Notes under the pieces: model-generated
The model's input: the letters and a program-made list of their open reading frames with translations, nothing else
Told to the model about the DNA's origin: nothing
Databases searched by the model: none
Made by a program: the position numbers and the translations under genes
Shown here: positions 47,621 through 57,936 of the stretch, one piece after another
How the letters are laid out: every line of letters starts with the position of its first letter
Position numbering within the stretch: the stretch's first letter is position 1
Origin: Nitrincola lacisaponensis
Lineage (GTDB): Bacteria; Pseudomonadota; Gammaproteobacteria; Pseudomonadales; Balneatricaceae
Assembly (NCBI RefSeq): GCF_000691225.1
Contig: NZ_JMSZ01000032.1
Location: 620,001 to 684,000, forward strand
Reading direction: 5' to 3'
DNA: 64,000 bases

Positions 47621-48034
47621 ATGTATCAAGCCCACACTGCCATTGAATCCATTATTCGCCAGCCGACGCAGTTCCTGCCTTTGCTGGCCGATGCCAGCCT
47701 GCAGTCTCGCTGGGTCACCCTGATTGATCCGCCTGAACTGCCTGAGCAGCAACAACTGATTGATGCCGGAGTCGATATTCGCAAACTGCGTATCGTGCAC
47801 ACACGCAATCGGCATCAGTGGTTGAAGACCCTGAGCACCTGTGTATGTAATGGATTGAATAGTCTGGTTGTTGCCTGGCCAGAGCCTTCAGTCAGTCATG
47901 CGACAGTGAAAGCACTGGGTGAGGCTTGCCAGCATGGTAAAAGCTTCTGCCTGCTGCTGGGTAATCGCCATCCGATGACAATGACCGCGACGACACCCAT
48001 ACAGCAAGAAGAACAGCTTCAGCTGGCCCTGTGA
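47621..48034 (+). CDS. sulA: SulA-like cell-division inhibitor
   Basis: 137 residues. The region from LQSRWVTLIDPPELPEQQQLIDAGVDIRKLRIV through VVAWPEPSVSHATVKALGEACQHGKSFCLLL follows the SulA fold, which binds FtsZ in SOS. It lacks the N-terminal part of E. coli SulA (169 aa), as in Pseudomonas. A LexA box in its promoter is strong support. No lexA gene is next to it. Its stop abuts that of a chemoreceptor gene with no base between. Confidence 0.85.
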   Translation: MYQAHTAIESIIRQPTQFLPLLADASLQSRWVTLIDPPELPEQQQLIDAGVDIRKLRIVHTRNRHQWLKTLSTCVCNGLNSLVVAWPEPSVSHATVKALGEACQHGKSFCLLLGNRHPMTMTATTPIQQEEQLQLAL

Positions 48035-50203
48035 TCAGATGGAGAAGCGCTTGACCAGATCGCCAAGACGACCGGCCGTGCTATTGAGATTTTCACTGGC
48101 ACTGACATTATCCAGTACAGCTTCACTGGCCTCTTCTGATTGACGCCGGACGCTTTCGACACCGGCTTCAATGGTATCCAGTTGCTGCAACTGCAAGCGG
48201 GTATGTTCGCCGATTTCCATATTCAGGCGACTGATCGTACCGACCTGCTCAATCACAGACTCCAGTGAATGTGCAACAGATTCAGTCGCAGCCGTATTCC
48301 GCGCAACCTGTGCCAAACCATTGGTCATAGACTCAACGCCCATATCTGAACCGGCCTGAATCTGCTCAATCAGCTCACGTATCTCCACTGTTGCATCACT
48401 GGTGCGCTGTGCCAGTTGACGGACCTCATCGGCTACCACAGCAAATCCCCGGCCATGCTCACCTGCACGTGCGGCTTCAATGGCGGCATTCAGAGCCAGC
48501 AAGTTGGTTTGCGCGGACACATTCTGAATCACACTGATCACTTGACCAATGTTATCGCTTTGCTGTTTCAGTGACTGGATCACCTCATTAGAGCGGTTGA
48601 CTGTATCGGCCAGACTCGCCATTTCACGCTTTGCATTCTCGATATCCTGCTGACTGAGCTTGATCAGCTCATCGGCTGCCTGAGCCTGCTCGCCCGCCTT
48701 GCTACCACTGTCCGCCACCAGGCGCACCATTTCAGCCAGCGCACTGGTGGAGTCGATAATCGCCTGCTCACCCTGTTTTTGCTGCTCCAGCGCGTCACGT
48801 GTTTTACTGGATGTATTGGCCATCATCTGAGCGCTTTCGCTAATACTCTGGCCGGACTGAGTCATATCCACAACGTTTTGACGCAAACCCTCAATCATTG
48901 CATTGACTGACGCAATCACGAGTTTCAATTCACCGACAGCCCCGGCATCACTGACGCGGGTACGCAGATCATTGGCAGTCACCCGGCGCACACCATTCAC
49001 AAAATTGGCCAAGGGTTGCACCAGAACACGCTGCAGCAAGATACCGACAGTGACACTGACAGCCAACGCAAACAGGATAAAGACTAACAATACCACCGGT
49101 ACGGTCTCAGCATTACGCTGCGCCTGCAATGCCCGGTTGCCTGCTTCATCGATCCGCTCCATCTGATCTGATGCGACCGCCCGCTGTATGGCAGACAAAG
49201 AAGTTTCAATCTGACGCTCGACCTCAGGAATGCTCTGCAGGGACAGGGTTAACTGTTGAACCGAACCGGTCAGGTCACTGATAACAGAACGGGTACTGAC
49301 ATTGGACTGGTTAATCAGCAGCAAGGCATTGTCCAACACCTCTGCAGAGGTCGCACTGGCGGCAATCTGCTGTGCCGTTGCCGACTGGGTTTGTTGCGCC
49401 AGCTCATTGGCCTCGGCTGCTGTCCGGTTGGCCAGCTCCAGACTGCCCTGCTGGATGCGCACTGACAGCTCAATCAGCCCTTCCGTCGTTGCAATAATTT
49501 CAGCGGCCAAGGCACGACGCTCCGGAGAGTTCTCCATCCGCGCATAACGACGCACCTCACCCCTAAACGGGCGCAGATCACGTCGCAAATCAACCAGCAA
49601 GGTGCGTGTATCATCACTTTGATCAACATTGAACATGGCACTGGTCATCGCCGAGGTGCCACGATAGATTTGCTGCAGATTTTCCTCCAGTGATTCCAGT
49701 GCGCCTGGCTCATTCTGGCCCAGCTTGTAGAAATCAATCAGCGTCTGCAGGGAGTGCTGGTTGATCTGCTGAGCAGCCGTAATCATGGCATGCAACGGGC
49801 CCGAAACCATCTCCAGATTGGTGGCAATATGCTGAGTCACTTCACTGATTTGATTCATGCTTTCAGTCTGTTGCGAAGACACTTCACGCAACTGATTCAG
49901 ACCGGCATCAATTTCGCCACTGGCTTGCTCTGTTTCATCCAGACGCTGACGCAAAGCTTGCAGGGTGGCAAGAGAGTTCTGCGCCTCTGACAGCTGCTTG
50001 ACCTGCTTCTCCATCTGCGTCAGGGCATCCACAGATTGTGTCAGACTGTCGGCTACACTGGCCGTTTCTGATTGCAAAAACGTCAGGTCATCACTGAGCT
50101 TGTTGGCACTGAAAATGGCAAAACCACCGGTCAATAACAAAATTGCCAGCATCAGACCAAACAGCACGTTGATAATGAAACGAACGCTCATAATCTTCGT
50201 CAT
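48035..50203 (-). CDS. Methyl-accepting chemotaxis protein
   Basis: 722 residues. TM1 (about 8-30), a long helical periplasmic region (about 35-370) rich in Q, S and L, TM2 (about 372-395), HAMP, and a signalling domain with [39 protein letters not shown]. The sensor resembles long helical-bundle types; the ligand is not evident. A second in-frame ATG occurs four codons in. Convergent with sulA. Confidence 0.88.
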   Translation of the reverse strand: MTKIMSVRFIINVLFGLMLAILLLTGGFAIFSANKLSDDLTFLQSETASVADSLTQSVDALTQMEKQVKQLSEAQNSLATLQALRQRLDETEQASGEIDAGLNQLREVSSQQTESMNQISEVTQHIATNLEMVSGPLHAMITAAQQINQHSLQTLIDFYKLGQNEPGALESLEENLQQIYRGTSAMTSAMFNVDQSDDTRTLLVDLRRDLRPFRGEVRRYARMENSPERRALAAEIIATTEGLIELSVRIQQGSLELANRTAAEANELAQQTQSATAQQIAASATSAEVLDNALLLINQSNVSTRSVISDLTGSVQQLTLSLQSIPEVERQIETSLSAIQRAVASDQMERIDEAGNRALQAQRNAETVPVVLLVFILFALAVSVTVGILLQRVLVQPLANFVNGVRRVTANDLRTRVSDAGAVGELKLVIASVNAMIEGLRQNVVDMTQSGQSISESAQMMANTSSKTRDALEQQKQGEQAIIDSTSALAEMVRLVADSGSKAGEQAQAADELIKLSQQDIENAKREMASLADTVNRSNEVIQSLKQQSDNIGQVISVIQNVSAQTNLLALNAAIEAARAGEHGRGFAVVADEVRQLAQRTSDATVEIRELIEQIQAGSDMGVESMTNGLAQVARNTAATESVAHSLESVIEQVGTISRLNMEIGEHTRLQLQQLDTIEAGVESVRRQSEEASEAVLDNVSASENLNSTAGRLGDLVKRFSI

Positions 50204-50364
50204 AGTTTACATACTCTTAGACCAAAGTTTACGTCAATATAACAGAAACCATGAAGAACGCTTATATTTCAGCAGCTTTTTTAAATGAATTAACGACATG
50301 AGATCACAACAATATTTCATCTATGTCACAATGGCGTCACCACAACCGATGCATGAGGGCCTGA

Positions 50365-51429
50365 ATGGTGTCGCATAGATCTCCCATATCCGCCTTGCCA
50401 ACACTCTGGTTACTGGGTAAAACCGGATCAGGAAAGACGTCTTTGATACGCTTCCTGACCGGCAATACTGAAGCGCAGATAGGCTCAGGCTTTCGCCCCT
50501 GCACCGCCACCGCGCAGCTCTATGAATTTCCGGAACATGAACCCTGGCTGAGATTTCTCGATGCGCGCGGGCTGGGTGAACCCGGTTATGATCCAGCCGA
50601 TGATCTGGCCATTTGTGCCGCACAAAGCCACGCCCTGCTGCTCTGCGTACGACTTGATGACCCGGAACAAAGCAGCCTGCTAAGCGCTCTGAAAGAAATA
50701 AAAAAATCATCTTATATCAATAAATTACTAGTATTACATACAGCAAAAAATCAAATTGTAAATACACAGGATCAGTGTGCAGCGCAAGCATATCAACAAC
50801 AGCAGATCGAGCAGATCTGGGGGAAGCCCATACCTCAGGTGCAGCTGGAGCTTGCTGACCCTGCCGACCCTGAAGGTGGCGATGAGCTGTTGCAGCACCT
50901 TGTCCAGCTGTTACCTGATGCGGCTCAACTGAGCCAGAAACATCAGCACAAACTGGCTGAGCAGCAGTTGTTTCTGCAACACCAAAAGCGCATTCGCCGT
51001 TATGCCACCATTGCCGCAGCAACCGACACCCTGCCCGCAGTCGGGTTCATTAGCGTGCCCGCGCTCCAGGCCGCCATGCTCAAACAGCTAGCCAGCGCCT
51101 ATCAGCTGCAATGGCGACGGCGCGACCTGTCGGCCTTTGTTGGCACACTGGGCGCCGGACTGGGAATTCAGTATGCTTCCCATCTGGGCCTGCGACAGCT
51201 GGTTAAGCTCTTGCCGGTGTATGGACCCACACTGGGAAGTGCCAGCGCTGCCGCAATCAGTTTTGCGACGACCTATGCGATTGGTCGTGTGGCCTGCCAA
51301 TACCTGTATTACCAACAACAGGAACAGCCCCTGTCTCCAGAGGCTTTGCAGCAGCTCTATCGTCAAGCACTGACCCGAATTCATGCCGAAAAAGCTCATG
51401 AAACGACTCATTCAACAACTCCTCAATAA
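50365..51429 (+). CDS. GTPase with C-terminal membrane region (DUF697-like)
   Basis: 354 residues. Walker A GKTGSGKTS (18-26), switch II DARG (66-69), and a non-canonical G4 (HTAKN). The C-terminal part (about 230-330) is hydrophobic and Gly/Ala-rich, like DUF697, so it may associate with the membrane. ATG has GAGG 7 nt upstream. It overlaps the next GTPase gene by 47 nt, so the two are a unit. Confidence 0.82.
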   Translation: MVSHRSPISALPTLWLLGKTGSGKTSLIRFLTGNTEAQIGSGFRPCTATAQLYEFPEHEPWLRFLDARGLGEPGYDPADDLAICAAQSHALLLCVRLDDPEQSSLLSALKEIKKSSYINKLLVLHTAKNQIVNTQDQCAAQAYQQQQIEQIWGKPIPQVQLELADPADPEGGDELLQHLVQLLPDAAQLSQKHQHKLAEQQLFLQHQKRIRRYATIAAATDTLPAVGFISVPALQAAMLKQLASAYQLQWRRRDLSAFVGTLGAGLGIQYASHLGLRQLVKLLPVYGPTLGSASAAAISFATTYAIGRVACQYLYYQQQEQPLSPEALQQLYRQALTRIHAEKAHETTHSTTPQ

Positions 51430-52891
51430 CCTGCGCATCAGCAAACAGCTGTCTGCAAATGGACTGCCATTGCTGCTGTTGTTAATTCTGTTTCCGGTCA
51501 TCCTGCTGATGGGCTTTGGGCTATTGGCGCTCTACCAGATGGGCTATCTGCTGCACTTTACGCTGTTACTGACAGGATCAAGCCTGGTGTACGTTGCACT
51601 GCTGTATAGCATCAGGCGCAGCATTCAACCCCAGGCAGACAAGCAGACAGCCCCTCTCGTCCAGGCCAGTCCAGACTGGAGCGAGTTCGATCTTCAGGTC
51701 TGGCATAGCTTGAACCAGACCCTCGACAGCCAGTTGCAACCAGATGATAGCTGGGAGCTCCTGAGAGAACATGCACTGGCCCTGATCAGCGCCACAGCCA
51801 ATCAGTACCGGCCCGGCAAAGCTGAGGGTGAACTTGCATTTACGTTACCCGAACTTCTGGCGATGACCGAAGAGGTCAGCCGTCGCTATCATCGTATCGT
51901 GCTGGAACACCTGCCCTTTGCAGAACAGATTCAACTCTCACAGATCAAACAGATCTACCGACACCGTGATAAAACCGCGCAGATAGAAAAAATCTGGCAG
52001 GTCTACCGCACCTACCGCCTGTTTACCCCGACAGGCGTCATTGCAGAGCTGCGCTCGCAACTGACAGGGCATCTGTTTAATGAAGTCAAAGCGGAATTAG
52101 CGCTGCGGCTGAAAAAAGCCTTTCTGCAAGAAGTTGTCAGTGTCGCCATAGACCTTTATTCCGGGCGCTTCCAGGAAGCCACTCCACCACCCCCGGCGGT
52201 TTTGGCGAGCGATACCCAGCCACCACTGCGTATCTGTCTTGTTGGTCAGATCAATGCCGGCAAGTCCACACTGGTGAATCTGTTAACCAATGCGCCTCAG
52301 GCTGAAGTCGATTTACTGCCTGCCACAGACGAGACACAGGCCTATGCACTGAAAATCGAAGGCCTGCCACTGATGCATCTGATAGACCTGCCGGGGCTGG
52401 ACGGCTCCAGTGACAGATCTGCGTTAGCCGTGCGTGAAGCCACTCAGTCTGATTTGGTGATCTGGTTGCTCAAAGCCAATCAACCGGCCCGACAGATCGA
52501 CCTGGCGTTCAAGATACAGCTCGATGACTTTTATGCAGCACCCGATAAACGCTCAAGAAAGCGCCCACCCCTGCTGGCACTCCTGACACAGATCGACCGT
52601 CTTTCAGCAGAGCCAAGCAAAACTGCCGAGACGTGGCTGCAGGAGGCTCTGGATTATAACCAGTCACTCTTGCAACCTGACCTATTGCTCCCCCTGTCAA
52701 CAGCACCAGACCAGCCATCAGCGGGTATCGAGCAGCTCCTGGCTCAACTGGATCAGCTGTATCCGGCTGCACGCCAGGCGCAGTTGAACCGGTTACGTCT
52801 GGACAAAACACCCGGCTCTATGCGTAAAGAAGCCACACGCCTCTATCGAATGGGACGTTCGCTGCTCAAGCGATTGAAAAAGACCTCTTGA
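51383..52891 (+). CDS. Membrane-anchored GTPase
   Basis: 502 residues. Two N-terminal transmembrane helices (about 27-50 and 56-77), a helical region, then a GTPase domain: G1 GQINAGKST (288-296), G3 DLPG (335-338), G4 TQID (402-405). The order (anchor, helices, G domain) differs from its partner, where the G domain is first. An in-frame ATG at 51398 is a possible start. Function unknown; the pair may remodel membranes or aid cell division, but that is inference. Confidence 0.82.
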   Translation: MPKKLMKRLIQQLLNNLRISKQLSANGLPLLLLLILFPVILLMGFGLLALYQMGYLLHFTLLLTGSSLVYVALLYSIRRSIQPQADKQTAPLVQASPDWSEFDLQVWHSLNQTLDSQLQPDDSWELLREHALALISATANQYRPGKAEGELAFTLPELLAMTEEVSRRYHRIVLEHLPFAEQIQLSQIKQIYRHRDKTAQIEKIWQVYRTYRLFTPTGVIAELRSQLTGHLFNEVKAELALRLKKAFLQEVVSVAIDLYSGRFQEATPPPPAVLASDTQPPLRICLVGQINAGKSTLVNLLTNAPQAEVDLLPATDETQAYALKIEGLPLMHLIDLPGLDGSSDRSALAVREATQSDLVIWLLKANQPARQIDLAFKIQLDDFYAAPDKRSRKRPPLLALLTQIDRLSAEPSKTAETWLQEALDYNQSLLQPDLLLPLSTAPDQPSAGIEQLLAQLDQLYPAARQAQLNRLRLDKTPGSMRKEATRLYRMGRSLLKRLKKTS

Positions 52892-52950
52892 ACTTTTCCG
52901 ACAGAGGCGTAGGCTGTGCTGCCTGTCTTCAGCTGAAGGTATTGACTCCC

Positions 52951-53823
52951 ATGTCCAACAACTCCATTCGTTCTGATCTGATGCTGGTTGCCGTAACACT
53001 GCTGGCCGCCACCAGTTGGGTATTCTCACGTGAGGCCCTGACTGGCATGGCACCGTTGCAGTTTATTGGTGGCCGATTTTTCTGTGCCGGGCTGGTTTTG
53101 GGAGTCTTTGGCTACTCGGCACTGAAGCGACTCGCGGGTGAAGCCTGGCTGCGCGCCCTGATGACGGGGGTGATTATGGGTATCGCCATGTGTCTGTGGA
53201 TCATGGGTCTGTACCACTCGGACAATATGGGAATCGGTGCCTTTATCACCAGCCTCAGCGTGGTTTTCGTACCCATCGTAGGACGTTTTTTCTTCGCTAC
53301 CCGAACTGCGCTCAGCACCTGGATCGCCATGTTGATTGCACTGCTGGGGCTGGCTTGCCTGAGGATTGAAGGAGGCTTCTCCCTGTCCGCATCAGATCTG
53401 TTTTTTCTGGCTTCCGCGGTCATGCTGTCGATCCACTTTAATCTGAACAGTCGCTATGCTGCACGCATTCCGCCTTTACCGCTGACAGCGATCCAGCTCT
53501 GTGTAACCGGACTGGTCGCGCTTTCTCTCTCTGCACTCACTGAAGCGCAAGCCATCACACTGAATGCATCCCTGCTTGGCTGGTTACTGGCCAGTATCGT
53601 CATCGGTACCTGTATGCGTTTTTTTCTGCAGGTCAAAGCCCAGGGCATGGCACCTGCCAGCCACGCAGCGGTAATCATGACACTGGAGCCTGTCTGGGCA
53701 AGCCTGATCGGCATCCTTATCTATGCCGAACGCATGACATCGATACAGCTCTTAGGCTGCATCCTGATTTTCAGCGCCCTGCTGGTGAGTCGCTGGCGTT
53801 TTCTGTTACGTCGTCCCGGCTAA
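52951..53823 (+). CDS. EamA/DMT-family transporter
   Basis: 290 residues, ten predicted helices in two EamA repeats; GAFITSLSVVFVPIVGRFF and VIMTLEPVWASLIGILIYAERMTSIQLLGCILI are typical. Substrate unknown. ATG at 52951 is the best start; the longer ORF from 52888 lacks support. Its stop overlaps the end of the convergent solute-binding gene by 4 bp. Confidence 0.85.
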   Translation: MSNNSIRSDLMLVAVTLLAATSWVFSREALTGMAPLQFIGGRFFCAGLVLGVFGYSALKRLAGEAWLRALMTGVIMGIAMCLWIMGLYHSDNMGIGAFITSLSVVFVPIVGRFFFATRTALSTWIAMLIALLGLACLRIEGGFSLSASDLFFLASAVMLSIHFNLNSRYAARIPPLPLTAIQLCVTGLVALSLSALTEAQAITLNASLLGWLLASIVIGTCMRFFLQVKAQGMAPASHAAVIMTLEPVWASLIGILIYAERMTSIQLLGCILIFSALLVSRWRFLLRRPG

Positions 53824-55298
53824 TCGCCATCAACCCAATGCAAATCTTCCAGAACAAATGAGGGGATGTAGCTGCCTTCCCACATGCCGCGCAGGTTGCG
53901 ATGCATAAAGTTCTGCTCAGGGCGCATGAACAAAAAGACATTCACCGCATCTTCAGTGACCTGACGTTGCGCCTCGCCCAGCAGCTGATGGAGTTCAGCT
54001 TCCGTACGTGCATTCAACACCTGTGACCAGATCGCTTTGAACGCCTCGTTGTCATAGTTAAAGTAATAGTCATCCCGGGCATAGATGTTCAGATCCATGG
54101 GCTCAACATGCATGATCAGCGTCAAGGCATAATCTCGCTGCTCAAACACCTGCTCCATCCAGGACTTCCAGTCCAGCTGTTCCAGCTCAACCCGAAAGCC
54201 AATAGCCTCCAGGTCATCCGCTATCATTAAGCCACCATAACGTCCGTAGTCGGTCGGTGGTATCGTCAGGCGCACCTCCAGCTCTTCCGGAACACCGGCC
54301 ATCTGCAACAGCTCAATCGAGCGCTGAGGGTCATAAGGATAGCGATCCACCAGATCAACATATGCCGGATGTGACGGTGCAAAATGACTGCCGATCAACT
54401 CAGGTTCAAATTGTGGACCATAGAGGGTGCTCAGTGCATCCCGGTCAATGGCATGCGCCAGGGCGCGCCGTACGCGCAAATCATCGAAAGGAGGCTGAGC
54501 ATTATTAATTGCCAGCAGCATTTTACTTTCAAGCTTTCGGGCACTCATGCGGTAATCCGGTCGCACCATAAACCGATTAGTGACCCGGGTGACGCTGAGT
54601 AAGCCATCCACCAGCCCTTCCGCCAGTACATTTTCTGTCCCCACACTGGTATGCATAAACACAAACTCGGCATGCTGCAGTGCAGGAGCTTTACCCCAGT
54701 AATCATCAAAGCGCGACAAGCGCACAGAACGCTGTGGTGTCCAATCGACCAGCCTGAATGGACCTGTTCCTACCGGGTGACGGGCATTATTGGCAACACT
54801 GTCAGGGTGCACCATGACCGCAGCAGGCAAAGCCAGTGAAAACGGCAAGAACACATCCGGCTGATGCAGGTGGATCAGCAGCGTAAAATTGTCTTCGACC
54901 TCGACCGAAGCCACCTTGTCAAACCACTGCCGCTGGGGATTTTGTGAGTCTGCCGCGATTATCCGGTTCAGTGAAAAACGCGCAACCTGCGCATCAAATG
55001 AACTGCTGTCATGAAAGCGCACGCCGCGACGCAGCGTAAACCGATAAGTCAGTCCATCATCAGACAATTGCCAATCGGTAGCGAGGCGTGGACGCAACTG
55101 CCCGTTTCCATCAACGATCACTAACCCCTCAAACAGATTGCCATAGGTCATTTCGCCCGCCGCCGCGGCAGCTGTCATAGTAGGGTCCAGCATCGGTGGC
55201 TCCAGCTGAATACCCAAACGAACTGAATCCCTGGCTTGAACCTGGCCAACCGAGAATAACAGAGACAAGGCCAGCAATATCACATTCAATCTATTCAT
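53820..55298 (-). CDS. Family 5 (peptide/nickel-type) ABC solute-binding protein
   Basis: 492 residues: signal peptide (cut after VQA, near residue 22) and SBP_bac_5 domain (GIQLEPPMLDPTMTA..., GLTYRFTLRRGVRFHDSSSFDAQ, VGTGPFRLVDW). No permease or ATPase genes lie near, so it may not work as a transporter part. ATG at 55298 lies 8 nt inside the upstream cyclase stop, with AAGGTG at 7 nt, so the two are translationally coupled; a GTG at 55307 is an alternative. Confidence 0.86.
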   Translation of the reverse strand: MNRLNVILLALSLLFSVGQVQARDSVRLGIQLEPPMLDPTMTAAAAAGEMTYGNLFEGLVIVDGNGQLRPRLATDWQLSDDGLTYRFTLRRGVRFHDSSSFDAQVARFSLNRIIAADSQNPQRQWFDKVASVEVEDNFTLLIHLHQPDVFLPFSLALPAAVMVHPDSVANNARHPVGTGPFRLVDWTPQRSVRLSRFDDYWGKAPALQHAEFVFMHTSVGTENVLAEGLVDGLLSVTRVTNRFMVRPDYRMSARKLESKMLLAINNAQPPFDDLRVRRALAHAIDRDALSTLYGPQFEPELIGSHFAPSHPAYVDLVDRYPYDPQRSIELLQMAGVPEELEVRLTIPPTDYGRYGGLMIADDLEAIGFRVELEQLDWKSWMEQVFEQRDYALTLIMHVEPMDLNIYARDDYYFNYDNEAFKAIWSQVLNARTEAELHQLLGEAQRQVTEDAVNVFLFMRPEQNFMHRNLRGMWEGSYIPSFVLEDLHWVDGD

Positions 55299-56700
55299 TC
55301 TGATCACCTTCTGCCACGACTAATACATTCGCCTGAATCGCCGTCTTTGCCACGCACACACAGTTACGGCCTTGTGCTTTTGCCCTGTACAATGCCTGAT
55401 CAGCCTCGAGCAGAGCTGCATCCAGCACGGCTTCAGCAAAGTCATCACTGGCCTCCAGGGCTAAAGGCGTCGACTCAACCAACGCCAACCCGAAACTGCA
55501 GGTCAGTTGGACCGTCTCCCCATCAGGTAAGCATAGTGGATTAACCTCGAGCGAGTGACGCAGTTTATTAAACAAGCGTTCCGCATCATCCAGTGACTGC
55601 ACAGGCAGTATGGCTGCAAACTCTTCCCCACCCAAACGCGCTAACACATCGGTTTCACGCAACCCGTCCGCCAGCAGTTCTGCCAGATACTTCAGTGCCA
55701 CATCACCGACAGCATGGCCCTTCTGGTCATTGACGCGTTTGAAGTGATCGATATCACACAAGGCCACACATAAAGGTAATGAACTTTGGCGCAGAAGGCG
55801 CCTGGCCGCCGCATGAAAGTGACGTCGATTGGCCAGGCCGGTTAATGGATCATGTTCAGCCAGAAACGAGAGTTCCTGATTGATGCACTGCATGTGAGCT
55901 TCTTGCTGCTGTATACGTTCTATATAACTGCGTACCGTCTGGGACAGCTGTGCAATTTCATCTGTACCGCGCTGCTCAAAGTCCTGCACCGAGACAACCG
56001 GTTTACTGACAGCCCGTTGCATTTTCAGAATACGTCGTACCACCGTTAAATCAAAATAAGCACCAGCCAATACAGCAAACAGCAAGATAAACAGCGCCAG
56101 CGCAACCAGATTCTGTTGGTGCAGACGTATCTCTTGCTGCAAATGCTGGCTTTGTTGCGTCATTTGCAGGCGCACCTGAGTCGCAAAATACCCCATCAAC
56201 ACCGAAAGCTCACCCGCAAGCTCCCGATTCTGGGCGGCCAAAAGCCTTAGCTCCTCCTGCCCATCAGCATCGATACGCTGATTGATGCGATCACGCACCA
56301 AATGATTCAGCTGACGTATATTCAAGTCGAGCTGCTGTTGAATCTCTTCAACACGCTGCAGCATATCAGCATGGTTACCGACAGCGGACACCTCGGCTGT
56401 CATATGCCGAATCCAGACCGTCCTGTCAGTCAATTCAACCAGAGCCCGACGTCGCTCATTTTGCGTTTCAGCGGCATAGAGCATCAGACCAAGACTGATC
56501 AACGACTCGGCTTGTTGCACCACGCGAACAGAGGTCATCAGGTTTTCCATTTCAACCTGGCTAATCTGTTCAACCAGAGCATGAAGGCGCTCGAACGCTC
56601 GGGCTGTCAATGCAGTCGCACCCACAACCAGCAATGCAATCAGAAAGGTAATACCCAGCGTTTTTGCATTGAGCCCCAGCCGATACCCTTTCACACCCAT
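55291..56700 (-). CDS. Transmembrane diguanylate cyclase coupled to a solute-binding protein
   Basis: 469 residues: TM1 (about 13-34), a helical periplasmic domain of about 160 residues, TM2 (about 197-220), a HAMP-like region, and GGDEF (about 290-460). RLGGEEF is intact with RETD as the inhibitory site five residues before. Coupled by an 8-nt overlap to the solute-binding gene, suggesting that the binding protein presents ligand to the periplasmic domain. Confidence 0.88.
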   Translation of the reverse strand: MGVKGYRLGLNAKTLGITFLIALLVVGATALTARAFERLHALVEQISQVEMENLMTSVRVVQQAESLISLGLMLYAAETQNERRRALVELTDRTVWIRHMTAEVSAVGNHADMLQRVEEIQQQLDLNIRQLNHLVRDRINQRIDADGQEELRLLAAQNRELAGELSVLMGYFATQVRLQMTQQSQHLQQEIRLHQQNLVALALFILLFAVLAGAYFDLTVVRRILKMQRAVSKPVVSVQDFEQRGTDEIAQLSQTVRSYIERIQQQEAHMQCINQELSFLAEHDPLTGLANRRHFHAAARRLLRQSSLPLCVALCDIDHFKRVNDQKGHAVGDVALKYLAELLADGLRETDVLARLGGEEFAAILPVQSLDDAERLFNKLRHSLEVNPLCLPDGETVQLTCSFGLALVESTPLALEASDDFAEAVLDAALLEADQALYRAKAQGRNCVCVAKTAIQANVLVVAEGDQNE

Positions 56701-56834
56701 TTAAACGACCACGTTCGATGTTTTAAAATAATTCATTGATATTTATACTATTTGTATTTTTATATTAGTTTTATTACTCGAAAACAATTGTTGTACAAGC
56801 CTATCGAATATACAAGAAAAATATGGCAGTAAGC

Positions 56835-56865
56835 TTGCGTAAATCTGCATGCAACGTGGTATAAT
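56835..56865 (+). promoter_or_regulatory. metN promoter
   Basis: TATAAT (56860-56865) preceded 19 nt away by TTGCGT (56835-56840). The -10 is perfect; the spacer is long. It lies 60 bp ahead of metN. No MetJ-like box seen. Confidence 0.5.
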
Positions 56866-56925
56866 CGCATAAAACTCGAATTCCTTATTACTTAATAGCA
56901 TTACAACCCAAAAGGTTAACTTCCT

Positions 56926-57936
56926 GTGATCGAATTTGAACGTGTACACAAGACTTACAAGGTCGGTGGGCGCGAGATTACGGCGCTGGAGCCCTGTGAC
57001 CTGCAAATACCGCAGGGACAGATCTTCGGCCTTATCGGCCATTCAGGCGCCGGTAAAAGTACTCTGCTGCGCCTGATCAACCGCCTTGAAGAGCCCAGTG
57101 GCGGCCGCATTCTGGTAGATGGTATAGATGTCACAGCCTTACCTGCAAAAGGGTTACGACAGTTTCGCCAAAAACTCGGCATGATTTTTCAACATTTCAA
57201 TCTGCTGTCCTCCAAAACAGTGGCGGACAATGTCGCCATGCCGCTGAAACTGGCAGGCGAACACACGGCTGCAGAAATACGCACACGGGTTGCCATGCTG
57301 TTAGCACGTGTCGGCTTAAGTGATCACGCCGACAAGTACCCGGCACAACTGTCCGGTGGGCAAAAACAGCGAGTCGGTATTGCCCGCGCCCTGGCAACTT
57401 CTCCGAAAATTCTGCTGTGTGACGAAGCGACCAGTGCACTAGATCCACAAACGACAGCACAAGTACTGCAGCTGCTGAATGAACTTAATCGTGAATTAAA
57501 CCTGACCATCGTACTGATTACCCATGAAATGGATGTCATTCGCCGGGTATGTGATCAGGTTGCCGTGATGGATGCCGGACAGATTGTTGAACAGGGGCCG
57601 GTGGCCGAAGTGTTTCTGCACCCCAAACATCCAACGACACGCCGTTTTGTCTTTGAGGCAGAGCAACTGGACGAGAACGAAATGGCCAATGACTTTGCCC
57701 AGGTGCAGGGTCGTATTGTACGCCTGACATTTCAGGGCCAGGCTACTTATGCCCCGCTTCTGGGGCAGATCGCGCGCCAGTCAGGCGTAGATTACAGCAT
57801 TCTGGGCGGACGTATCGATCACATTCGAGACGTCCCCTATGGCCAACTGACTCTGTCGCTGGTGGGTGGTGACGCAGATGCTGCGCTGGCACAACTCAAG
57901 GCTGCGGATGTCACTGTCGAGGTGTTACGCGCATGA
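56926..57936 (+). CDS. metN: Methionine ABC transporter ATP-binding protein MetN
   Basis: 336 residues. Walker [10 protein letters not shown], signature [16 protein letters not shown], Walker [14 protein letters not shown], and the C-terminal NIL domain (about 260-336), which binds methionine for trans-inhibition. GTG start with AAAGG 9 nt upstream. ATGA overlap with metI. Confidence 0.93.
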   Translation: MIEFERVHKTYKVGGREITALEPCDLQIPQGQIFGLIGHSGAGKSTLLRLINRLEEPSGGRILVDGIDVTALPAKGLRQFRQKLGMIFQHFNLLSSKTVADNVAMPLKLAGEHTAAEIRTRVAMLLARVGLSDHADKYPAQLSGGQKQRVGIARALATSPKILLCDEATSALDPQTTAQVLQLLNELNRELNLTIVLITHEMDVIRRVCDQVAVMDAGQIVEQGPVAEVFLHPKHPTTRRFVFEAEQLDENEMANDFAQVQGRIVRLTFQGQATYAPLLGQIARQSGVDYSILGGRIDHIRDVPYGQLTLSLVGGDADAALAQLKAADVTVEVLRA

